From Streptomyces sp. CB02923 (GTDB taxonomy: Bacteria; Actinomycetota; Actinomycetes; Streptomycetales; Streptomycetaceae): 64,000 nucleotides of DNA. Below, in pieces: positions 8,389 through 15,921 of this stretch. Position 1 is the first letter of the stretch. Each line of letters starts with the position of its first letter. Location: contig NZ_LWKZ01000001.1 of assembly GCF_001905005.1 (NCBI RefSeq), positions 1,119,775-1,183,774 on the forward strand. Reading direction: 5' to 3'. The notes under the pieces were generated by a model, which saw only the letters and a list, made by a program, of their open reading frames with translations, was not told where the DNA came from and ran no database searches. Made by a program: the position numbers and the translations under genes.

Positions 8389-9762
8389 ATGAATCCGCAG
8401 GGGGAACGCTGGACGTCGGATCACGTGCTCGCGCTCGCGCCCGACGCACCGTCACGCAAGGCGGGCAGCAGGCTCGCGACGCCGGGCTCGTGGCCGGAGA
8501 CCGGCACACAGGGGAGCGCGGTGTGGGGCCTGTGCAAGGGCAGCGGCAGCAAGCCGTACCAAACCGTCGTGGACACGGCCGGACCGGCCTTCAAGTGCAG
8601 TTGCCCGAGCCGCAAGTTCCCGTGCAAACACGCACTGGGCCTGCTGCTCATGTGGGCGGGTGAGGAAGCGGCCGTGACCAGCGGAGCGCCTCCCGCCTGG
8701 GTGGAGGAGTGGCTCACCGCCCGTCGGCAGCGCGAGCAGAAGAAGGCTCCGGGCGAAGCCGACGAGACGGCAGCACGGGCGGGTTCAGCGCCGGCCGCCG
8801 GTCCGGAGGCCGCGCGCCGGCGTGCGGCGCTGCGCGCCCGGCGGATCGCCGCCGGTGCCGGCGAGCTGGAGCAGCGGCTGGAGGACCTGCTGCGCTCCGG
8901 CCTGGCCACCGCCGACCGTGCGGGGTACGGCGCCTGGGACGAGACGGCGGCCCGTATGGTCGACGCCCAGGCGCCAGGCCTGGCCGCGCGCGTACGGGAG
9001 TTGGGCTCCGCCGCGGCCTCCGGGGCGGACTGGCCGTCCCGCCTCCTCGCCGAGTGCTCCCTGATCCACCTCCTCGACCAGGCGTTCCTGGGCATCGACC
9101 GCCTGCCGCCCGCACTGGCCTCGACGGTCCGCACCCGTGTCGGGCTGACCACCGACGCGGCGGATGTCCTCGCCGGTCCGGACACCGCCACCGTCCGCGA
9201 CCGCTGGCTGGTCCTCGCCCAACAGGACACCGAAGAAGGGGTGCTGACCAGCCGCCGGGTGTGGCTGCGCGGCGAGCGGACCGGGCGCATGGCGCTGCAT
9301 CTCTCCTTCAGCGGGCCCGACCGCGCCCTGGACCTCTCCCTGCCGTGCGGACTCGTCCTGGATGCCGACCTCGCCTACTACCCGGGCGCGCGTCCGCTGC
9401 GCGTCGTCCTGGGCGCGCGGCACGCCGACCCGGTCCCGGTCACCGGTCCACCGCCCGGTGGGGGCACCGACGCCGCCCTGGCCGCGTACGGCGACGCGCT
9501 GCGCGACGACCCCTGGCTGGACGCCTGGCCGGTGGTGCTGACGGACGTCGTACCGATACCGGGCCGCGGCGGCGAGCCGTGGCAACTGGCGGACGCCGAC
9601 GGGGAGTCGGCGCTGCCCGTGGACCCGCGCTGCGCGGAGCGGGCGGGGCTGTGGCGCCTGGCCGCCATATCCGGCGGCGAACCGGTCACGGTCTTCGGCG
9701 AATGCGGGCACCGCGGCTTCGTACCCCTGACCACCTGGGACCCGGCCCCGGTAACGCTGTGA
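8389..9762 (+). CDS. SWIM zinc-finger protein
   Basis: A 457-residue protein with a SWIM zinc-binding signature CxCx(n)CxH at residues 70-81 (CSCPSRKFPCKH). SWIM fingers occur in DNA-recombination and transposase-associated proteins and are taken to bind DNA or protein. The rest is helical with a beta-rich C-terminal third (VWLRGERTGRMALHLSFSG and later) that I cannot assign. The ATG at 8389 is favoured over in-frame upstream sequence because the -10 box TAGCGT ends 7 nt before it. It is divergent from the MoxR operon; the DUF5691 gene follows 172 bp downstream in the same direction. Confidence 0.88.
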   Translation: MNPQGERWTSDHVLALAPDAPSRKAGSRLATPGSWPETGTQGSAVWGLCKGSGSKPYQTVVDTAGPAFKCSCPSRKFPCKHALGLLLMWAGEEAAVTSGAPPAWVEEWLTARRQREQKKAPGEADETAARAGSAPAAGPEAARRRAALRARRIAAGAGELEQRLEDLLRSGLATADRAGYGAWDETAARMVDAQAPGLAARVRELGSAAASGADWPSRLLAECSLIHLLDQAFLGIDRLPPALASTVRTRVGLTTDAADVLAGPDTATVRDRWLVLAQQDTEEGVLTSRRVWLRGERTGRMALHLSFSGPDRALDLSLPCGLVLDADLAYYPGARPLRVVLGARHADPVPVTGPPPGGGTDAALAAYGDALRDDPWLDAWPVVLTDVVPIPGRGGEPWQLADADGESALPVDPRCAERAGLWRLAAISGGEPVTVFGECGHRGFVPLTTWDPAPVTL

Positions 9763-9934
9763 CCACCGGCGGCCCCGGCGCCCCCGGCGACCCTGGCAGC
9801 CCAGACGGCGCCGAACCCATTCGCCCACACCCGCCCACGCCCACCCGCAAGGCCCCCGCCCACCCCCTCATCCATTCATCCATCCGCCCCCTCATCCACT
9901 CGCCCGATATCCGATCACCGTCCGGGGGAAGACC

Positions 9935-11752
9935 ATGATCGAAAAGCACAGCACCGGAAGCCACCTCGGCTCGGCCGCCCTCGCCGAGCCCTCCTGGGAG
10001 GAGCTGGTGAGTTCGGCCCTCCTCGGTACGGAACGCCGCACGCCGCCCGTCACCGCCCGCGAGGGCAGAAGCACCCCGGCCGCCCTGCTGGACGCGGCCG
10101 CCGTGAGCACGGTCCGGCGCCGGGCCGCCCTGCGCCCCGCGCCCGCCCGCGAGCGGCCCGTACCGGCCCCGCCCGACTCGCGCCCACCGCTGCCGCCGGC
10201 CGCGCGGCGCCGGCTCGCGCTGCTGCTCGCCGACCGGAACGGCACCGGCAGCGGTCACCGCCGCGGCACGGCGCCCGACCTGACCGAGTTGCTGCCCCAG
10301 TGGCTCACCGCCGCCGCCCGGCACGGCTACCGCGCCCCCGAGGCGCTGCTGCCCGCGCTGCTCGACGCGGCCCGCGCGCGGACGGATCTGCGCGCGGCCG
10401 CCCTCGCTTTCGCCGGGCCCCGGGCGCTGTGGCTGGCGCGGCTCAACGACGAGTGGAAGTTCGCGCTGCGCGGCATCGGGAGCGCGGCCGCGCTGCCCGG
10501 CGCCGACGAGCCGGAGGCCGTACGGGCTCTGTGGGAGGAGGGACTGTTCGCGGAGCGGGTCTCCCTGCTGGCGGCGCTGCGCCGCCGTGACCCGGCCGCC
10601 GGGCTGGCCCTCCTGGCCACCACCTGGGCGACCGAGCGCGCCGAGGACCGGCTGATGTTCCTCGACTCGCTGCGGGAGGGTCTGTCGGTGGCCGACGAGC
10701 CGTTCCTGGAGGAGGCGCTGGCCGACCGCAGCCGCAACGTCCGGGGCACCGCCGCCGAATTGCTGTCGGCCCTGCCGGGCACCGCGCTGGCCGCGCGGAT
10801 GGCGGACCGGGCCCGCGCCTGCATCACCCTCGCCCGTACGGAGGCCCACACGGAGGCCCATACGGAAATCCGTACGGACAAGAACAACGGGAAGGGTACG
10901 GAGAAGGGCACAGACGCACCCGGCGCGGAGGCTTCCGGCGGCTGGACGCTCGTCGTCGACGCTCCGCGCGAGTGTGACGCGGCGATGCAGCGCGACGGGG
11001 TGGTGCCGAAGCCGCCGACCGGCCGCGGCGAACGGGCCTGGTGGCTGAGCCAGCTGCTGGAGGCCGCCCCGCTGGAGTGCTGGAGCGGGTGGCTGGGCGG
11101 CCGGGAGCCGGCGGAGATCGTCGCCCTGCCGGTGGCCGACGGCTGGCACACCGAGCTGCACGACGCCTGGTGCCGTGCCGCCGTGCGCCAGCGGGACGTC
11201 GCGTGGACGCGTGCCCTGCTCGGCACCCCGGCTGCCGTCCCACAGGACTCCGGCACGTACGCCACCGGCACGTACGCCACCGGAGCGGCCGCCCCGTACG
11301 CCACCGGAGCGGCCGCCCCGAACAGCACCACGGCCCCCGGCGGCCCAGCCGGTTCGTCGCGTGATCTGGCCCGGCTTCTGACGGTGCTGCCCGAGGACGC
11401 CCGCGCGCGGTGGGTCGCGGAGTTCATAGCGGCCCACGGGCTGTCCGACGCGTTCCGGATGCTCGGTGTGTGCGCGGTGCCGTGGTCCGAGCCGCTGGGC
11501 CGTGCGGTGGTCGACGCACTGGACATCGCCCGGGACGCGGGCAGTTATCCGTGGAGCTTCAGCGGCGTGATGGGCCTGGCCGAGCGGTGTCTCGACCCGG
11601 ACGCGGCGGACCGGCTCGCCATGCTCACGGCGACACCGGACGAGCCTGCGGACGGCTCGCCCGGCGCGGTCGGCTACTGGTCCGAAGCGTTCCAGCGCCT
11701 GGTGAGCACGCTACGGCTGCGCGCCACGATGCGGGCGGAGCTGGCCCCGTGA
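9935..11752 (+). CDS. DUF5691 family protein
   Basis: A 605-residue, Ala/Leu/Arg-rich, predominantly helical protein of the DUF5691 type. Stretches such as DRSRNVRGTAAELLSALPGTALAARM look like HEAT-type helical repeats, suggesting a scaffold. Only a short central part (WLARLNDEWKFALRG) looks strongly family-specific. Two low-complexity inserts are present, TEAHTEAHTE near 300 and ATGTYATGAAAPYATGAA near 440, the latter from repeated DNA at 11255-11325. GGGGGAAGACC supports the ATG. SWIM, DUF5691, MoxR, DUF5682 and VWA genes recur together in diverse bacteria, so this is taken as part of one functional module. Confidence 0.82.
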   Translation: MIEKHSTGSHLGSAALAEPSWEELVSSALLGTERRTPPVTAREGRSTPAALLDAAAVSTVRRRAALRPAPARERPVPAPPDSRPPLPPAARRRLALLLADRNGTGSGHRRGTAPDLTELLPQWLTAAARHGYRAPEALLPALLDAARARTDLRAAALAFAGPRALWLARLNDEWKFALRGIGSAAALPGADEPEAVRALWEEGLFAERVSLLAALRRRDPAAGLALLATTWATERAEDRLMFLDSLREGLSVADEPFLEEALADRSRNVRGTAAELLSALPGTALAARMADRARACITLARTEAHTEAHTEIRTDKNNGKGTEKGTDAPGAEASGGWTLVVDAPRECDAAMQRDGVVPKPPTGRGERAWWLSQLLEAAPLECWSGWLGGREPAEIVALPVADGWHTELHDAWCRAAVRQRDVAWTRALLGTPAAVPQDSGTYATGTYATGAAAPYATGAAAPNSTTAPGGPAGSSRDLARLLTVLPEDARARWVAEFIAAHGLSDAFRMLGVCAVPWSEPLGRAVVDALDIARDAGSYPWSFSGVMGLAERCLDPDAADRLAMLTATPDEPADGSPGAVGYWSEAFQRLVSTLRLRATMRAELAP

Positions 11753-11871
11753 ACCGTAACCACGGGCTGCTCCGCCCGGCTGCCGCGCCACCGCTCCGCA
11801 TGGCCCCCACGCCACCGCTCCGCACGGCCGCCGGTCCAACCCGGCCGCCGTGCCGCCGTGCTGCCGTGTCC

Positions 11872-12282
11872 TCAGGCCGCCAGCTGGCGGACGTTGGCGC
11901 GGACCCACTCCACGATCGACGAGGTCGTCGCCCCGGGCGTGAAGATCTCCGCGACGCCCAGCTCCTTGAGGGGCGCGATGTCCGCCTCCGGGATGATGCC
12001 GCCGCCGAACACCTTGATGTCCGCCGCGTCCCGCTCCTTGAGCAGCTCTATGACCTTGGCGAACAAGGTGTTGTGCGCCCCGGACAGGATGGACAGGCCG
12101 ATCGCGTCGGCGTCCTCCTGGATCGCGGTGTCCACGACCTGCTCCGGGGTCTGGTGCAGCCCCGTGTAGATGACCTCCATGCCGGCGTCGCGCAGCGCCC
12201 GCGCGATGACCTTGGCTCCCCGGTCGTGACCGTCGAGCCCCGGCTTGGCCACCACCACGCGGATCGGACCCTGCACACCCAT
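11872..12282 (-). CDS. icmB: Cobalamin-binding small subunit of isobutyryl-CoA mutase type
   Basis: A 136-residue stand-alone B12-binding domain. The base-off/His-on cobalamin motif is clear: DxHxxG as D17-G-H19-D-R-G22, then SILSG and the GGG turn ([10 protein letters not shown]). The length equals that of the IcmB small subunit of coenzyme-B12-dependent isobutyryl-CoA mutase, which interconverts isobutyryl- and n-butyryl-CoA and feeds valine catabolism into acyl-CoA pools. The large IcmA subunit is not in this window, as is usual in Streptomyces. The ATG at 12282 has GGGAGG 6 nt upstream; the in-frame extension beyond it is not supported. A methylmalonyl-CoA mutase-like role cannot be excluded. 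Confidence 0.82.
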   Translation of the reverse strand: MGVQGPIRVVVAKPGLDGHDRGAKVIARALRDAGMEVIYTGLHQTPEQVVDTAIQEDADAIGLSILSGAHNTLFAKVIELLKERDAADIKVFGGGIIPEADIAPLKELGVAEIFTPGATTSSIVEWVRANVRQLAA

Positions 12283-12708
12283 CACTGCCTCCCAGCCCTG
12301 CACGGCACGACACGGCACCTGCACGGGGCAGGACCGCCGGACCGACATCAGAATGGCGGCCGCGGCGGCCGCCCCAAGCGTGAACGAACGTTATCGCCAG
12401 CATCCCGTACCCAGCCGTTTCGTAACACTGAGGGAGGGGGAAATCACACATTGGGACACGTTCGCTACGCGTTGCGTTCCGCGTCACTTCATGAGCGGGA
12501 CGGACGCACGGGGAGCCGCAGTGAGGTCGCCGCACCTCCGCGCCGTCAGCCGCGCGGCACGGAGGTCCGGCCGTTGAACGCATCCGTCTTCGTATCCGTA
12601 CGACCGGGCAGCAGCTCGTTCACGTACTTGTACGTTGCCGGAAACGGCTGCCCATGAGGGCACACGGGGGACAGAGTCGTCTCCCGCGTGCCATTCGGGA
12701 GGTCGGCC
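12283..12708. other. Divergent intergenic region icmB-lipase
   Basis: This 426-bp divergent region should hold promoters for both flanking genes. It is relatively AT-richer around 12390-12470. I see a GC-only palindromic tract (GCGGCCGCGGCGGCCGC) near 12358-12374 but no clear operator or small gene. Confidence 0.4.
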
Positions 12709-13686
12709 ATGAAGGCCTTGCCCTTTCTCTGCTGTCTGGCCCGCCCCTCCGCGCTGCTGCGCGCGACGGTGATCGAGCTGGCCATCCTCGTCGGGCACCT
12801 TCTGCTGTACCCGACCGGCATCCAGCAGGAGCAGCCCAGAGCCCTTCCCGGCATTCCGGGCACAGGACAGGACGGCGGCCCGACGTCCGGCACCGGCCGC
12901 GGCGGCGACGCCGCCACCCCGGCCACCGACGCAGACACCGCCACCCCGAACACCGACGGCGACACCGTCACCACCGCCTCCGCCCCTTCCGCGCCCTCCG
13001 CGCCTTCCACACCCTCCACAAGGCCGACCTTGCTGCCCACGGAAGGCCGGGGCCACCCTCCGGTCCTCCTGCTGCACGGCTTCATCGACAACCGCTCCGT
13101 CTTCGTACTGCTGCGCCGCTCACTGCTGCGGCACGGCTGGCGGCACGTGGAAGCGCTCAACTACTCCCCCCTCACCTGCGACCTCCGCAAGGCCGCCGAG
13201 CTCCTGGGCCGCCATGTCGAGCAGATCTGCGAGCGCACCGGCCACAGCAGGGTCGACCTGGTGGGGCACAGCCTCGGCGGCCTGATCGCCCGCTACTACA
13301 CCCAGTGTCTCGGCGGCGACCTCCGCGTGCGCACCCTGGTGACCCTCGGCACGCCGCACGGCGGCACCCGGGTGGCGCCGCTGATGTCGGCCCATCCGCT
13401 CGTACGGCAGATGCGCCCGCATTCCGACGTGATCGTGGAGTTGGCGCGGCCCGCCCCGAATTGCCGGACGCATTTCGTCTGCTTCTGGAGCGACTTGGAC
13501 CAGCTGATGGTCCCGGTCGAGACCGCGCGTATCGATCACCGGGATTTGATCACCCGTAGCGTGCGGGTATCCGGGGTCGGTCATCTCGCTCTCCCGGTCA
13601 ACGGCGCGGTCGCGGCCGGAATACGGGAGGCGCTCGGCGCCGAGGAGGAGACGCAGGGCAGCGCGAGCACGGCATCGGTGGCCTGA
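12709..13686 (+). CDS. Membrane-anchored or secreted alpha/beta-hydrolase (lipase)
   Basis: A 325-residue protein. The ATG at 12709 follows GGGAGG. An N-terminal hydrophobic segment (LRATVIELAILVGHLLLYP, about 17-35) is followed by a 70-residue Thr/Asp/Pro/Ser linker and then an alpha/beta-hydrolase domain: oxyanion HGF (123-125), nucleophile elbow GHSLGG (Ser188), an acidic residue in FWSDLDQLMVP, and the catalytic His in GVGHLALP. The GTPHGG segment is typical of triacylglycerol lipases and lipase-like acyltransferases. It probably acts outside the membrane on lipid esters. Streptomyces genomes often carry such a gene near icmB and pcrA. Confidence 0.85.
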   Translation: MKALPFLCCLARPSALLRATVIELAILVGHLLLYPTGIQQEQPRALPGIPGTGQDGGPTSGTGRGGDAATPATDADTATPNTDGDTVTTASAPSAPSAPSTPSTRPTLLPTEGRGHPPVLLLHGFIDNRSVFVLLRRSLLRHGWRHVEALNYSPLTCDLRKAAELLGRHVEQICERTGHSRVDLVGHSLGGLIARYYTQCLGGDLRVRTLVTLGTPHGGTRVAPLMSAHPLVRQMRPHSDVIVELARPAPNCRTHFVCFWSDLDQLMVPVETARIDHRDLITRSVRVSGVGHLALPVNGAVAAGIREALGAEEETQGSASTASVA

Positions 13687-13946
13687 CCTTTACGGGTTCC
13701 GTGACCTGAGCTCCGCCGTGCCCGCCATTCGATCTGCGCGTGCGCACTTCCGCTCGCGTGCGCACTTCCGCACCCCCGTTCACCTCGAACGCACATCGAA
13801 CGCGGCGCCAAGAACGCGCATACTCTCCGCCGAAAGGCGGCCAAATGCCCGGTACCGAGAAGCCCGAAACCTGCCGAAGATTGTCGCCGTCGCGTACTGC
13901 CGGGTACAGTCGCCGCTAATTCTCCTGCTGCCGAGGCGAAAGAGAA

Positions 13947-15758
13947 GTGGTGGTGAACGACCGTCACTCGCCGGAGTCCCCCGCTCCGGCTGTCCCCTCT
14001 CCCGACGCCTCGTATGCGCACTATCCGGCCTACGAGTCCTACGGATACCAGGACACCCAGGTCGGCCACGCCGCATACGGTGGCGGCGATCCGTACTTCG
14101 GCGTGTTCCCCGGCCACCAGGCCACCGGCGCGCACGACGCCGCGCCGTACGACACCACCGCATACGGCACCACCCCGTACGGCACAGCCGCGTACGACAC
14201 CACCGCATACGGAACCGACGCGTACGCCGCATATGCCACCGGTGCCTATGACGGCGGCTACGGCGACGGTGCGGGTACCCACTCCGCCGCGTACCCCGCT
14301 GCGCACCCCACGGCCTACGACCCGTACGCCCACACCGCGTACGACACCGGCGGCTACCAAACGGGGACTCCGGCCGGTCCGGATGCCTACGAGGCCACCG
14401 CGGTCTGGGGCGCCGTCGGGCAGGACCTGGTCACCGGCATCCCGGCCCAGGCGGGCCCGCCACCGCAGGCGGGCTACCCGTACGACGCCGACGCCAGTTC
14501 CCAGTGGGAGACCATGACTTGGGCGGGCGGCCCAGGGCTGGGGCAGTACGGGAGCGAGCCGCATAAAACCGGGCAACCCTACGCTTCCGGCCCATACCCG
14601 AACCCGACCGCAAACGATCAGTACGAGTCCGCTTACGGCGAGTACGAAGCGTTTCCTGGCACGGATACGGCGGACAACCGATTCGCCGCGGAGCCCGGCG
14701 CAACCGCCATCGCCGAGGCCCTCACCCAGACCACCCCGGCCATCGGCCCCGACTTCGACGGCGCCGACGGTTTCCACGGCCCCGAAGGCTTCGCCGGACC
14801 CGCCAGGCCCGGCGAGCCCGGCGGAATCGGCGAGCCCGGCGGCCCCGAAGGCTTCAACGGCTCCGAAGGCTTCGACGGTCCCGATGGCTTCGACGGCCTG
14901 GACGGCATCGCCCCGGACGCCGTCGACATCACGCCCGACGGCAGCTCCGCCGCCGGCTCCGCGCCCGCCGCACGCCCCTCCCGTTCACGCCGGGCGGCGC
15001 AGGGCGGCGGTTCGTCCGGCCGCGGCCGCCGCCGCACCGCGAAGCGCTCCGCGCTGCTGACCGTCGCGGTGCCCTCGGTCGCCGCGATGGGCGTGTGCGC
15101 CGTGGCCGCCGCCTCCGTCACCAGCGGTGCCGAGAACGGCGCCAAGGACAACACGACGACCCAGGCCGCGGGAGACCCCGGGACCGTGCAGCCGGCCGCG
15201 GCCAACAACAAGCTCGACACCCAGCTCGCCAGCCTGAGCGCGGGCGCCGACGACTTCGCCGACCGGGCCAGCCGTACACAGGAGCGCATCGACCTCAAGG
15301 CCCGGCAGATCGCCGAGAAGAAGCGCAAGATCGAGGAGGCGGCGCGCAAGGAGGCCCTGCGCCCCAAGTTCGCGCTGCCGGTCGCGCAGCACGGCCTGAG
15401 CGCGCTGTACGGGCAGGCGGGCGTCAACTGGATGTCCGTGCACACCGGCATCGACTTCCCGGTCGGCTACGGCACGCCCGTCATGGCGGCCACGGACGGC
15501 ACCGTGCGCACCCAGTACAACTCCGCCTACGGCAACATGGCGATCGTGACCGCTTCCGACGGCACCGAGACCTGGTACTGCCATCTGAGCAGCACCAAAA
15601 TCCGGTCAGGAACGGTCAAGGCCGGTGACCAGATCGCCTACTCGGGCAGCTCCGGCAACTCCACCGGACCGCATCTGCACTTCGAGGTACGCCCCGGCGG
15701 CAGCTCGGCCGTCGACCCGCTGCCGTGGCTGCGCGGCCACGGCCTCAACCCGAACTGA
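13947..15758 (+). CDS. M23 peptidoglycan endopeptidase with tyrosine-rich N-terminal region
   Basis: About 603 residues. Three consecutive GTG codons (13947, 13950, 13953) could initiate; AGAGAAG lies just upstream. Residues 1-350 are cytoplasmic-type low complexity, first Tyr/Thr/Ala/Gly (YDTTAYGTTPYGTAAY), then GPEGFxGPDG repeats, then a basic stretch. A membrane segment follows (SALLTVAVPSVAAMGVCAVAA, about 366-388), a coiled coil (about 425-470, ERIDLKARQIAEKKRKIEEAA) and a C-terminal M23 domain with zinc ligands H499 and D503 in HTGIDF and the HLH motif near 576. It should cut peptide cross-links in peptidoglycan from the outer membrane face. Confidence 0.9.
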   Translation: MVVNDRHSPESPAPAVPSPDASYAHYPAYESYGYQDTQVGHAAYGGGDPYFGVFPGHQATGAHDAAPYDTTAYGTTPYGTAAYDTTAYGTDAYAAYATGAYDGGYGDGAGTHSAAYPAAHPTAYDPYAHTAYDTGGYQTGTPAGPDAYEATAVWGAVGQDLVTGIPAQAGPPPQAGYPYDADASSQWETMTWAGGPGLGQYGSEPHKTGQPYASGPYPNPTANDQYESAYGEYEAFPGTDTADNRFAAEPGATAIAEALTQTTPAIGPDFDGADGFHGPEGFAGPARPGEPGGIGEPGGPEGFNGSEGFDGPDGFDGLDGIAPDAVDITPDGSSAAGSAPAARPSRSRRAAQGGGSSGRGRRRTAKRSALLTVAVPSVAAMGVCAVAAASVTSGAENGAKDNTTTQAAGDPGTVQPAAANNKLDTQLASLSAGADDFADRASRTQERIDLKARQIAEKKRKIEEAARKEALRPKFALPVAQHGLSALYGQAGVNWMSVHTGIDFPVGYGTPVMAATDGTVRTQYNSAYGNMAIVTASDGTETWYCHLSSTKIRSGTVKAGDQIAYSGSSGNSTGPHLHFEVRPGGSSAVDPLPWLRGHGLNPN

Positions 15759-15817
15759 CCGGCAACCCGAACTGACCGGCCCAGCGGCGCGCAAAGGCCG
15801 CACTCGCAGCACGCAAA

Positions 15818-15856
15818 CCGAAGCCGTCCGGCGCTCCAGGCGCCGGACGGCTTCGG
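15818..15856. terminator. Bidirectional terminator between M23 peptidase and pcrA
   Basis: A perfect 17-bp stem, CCGAAGCCGTCCGGCGC with its complement, and a 5-nt loop TCCAG, lying between two convergent genes. There is no long T tract, as is common for Streptomyces terminators. Confidence 0.85.
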
Positions 15857-15860
15857 TGCG

Positions 15861-15913
15861 GCGCCGATCAGCGCCGATCAGCACCGTTCGGCGCCGATCA
15901 GCACCGTTCAGCG
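15861..15913. repeat. Short 10-bp tandem repeat, GCGCCGATCA/GCACCGTTCG
   Basis: Five and a half alternating 10-bp units (GCGCCGATCA, GCGCCGATCA, GCACCGTTCG, GCGCCGATCA, GCACCGTTCA) sit between the terminator and the pcrA stop codon. Confidence 0.75.
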
Positions 15914-15921
15914 CCGCCCCG

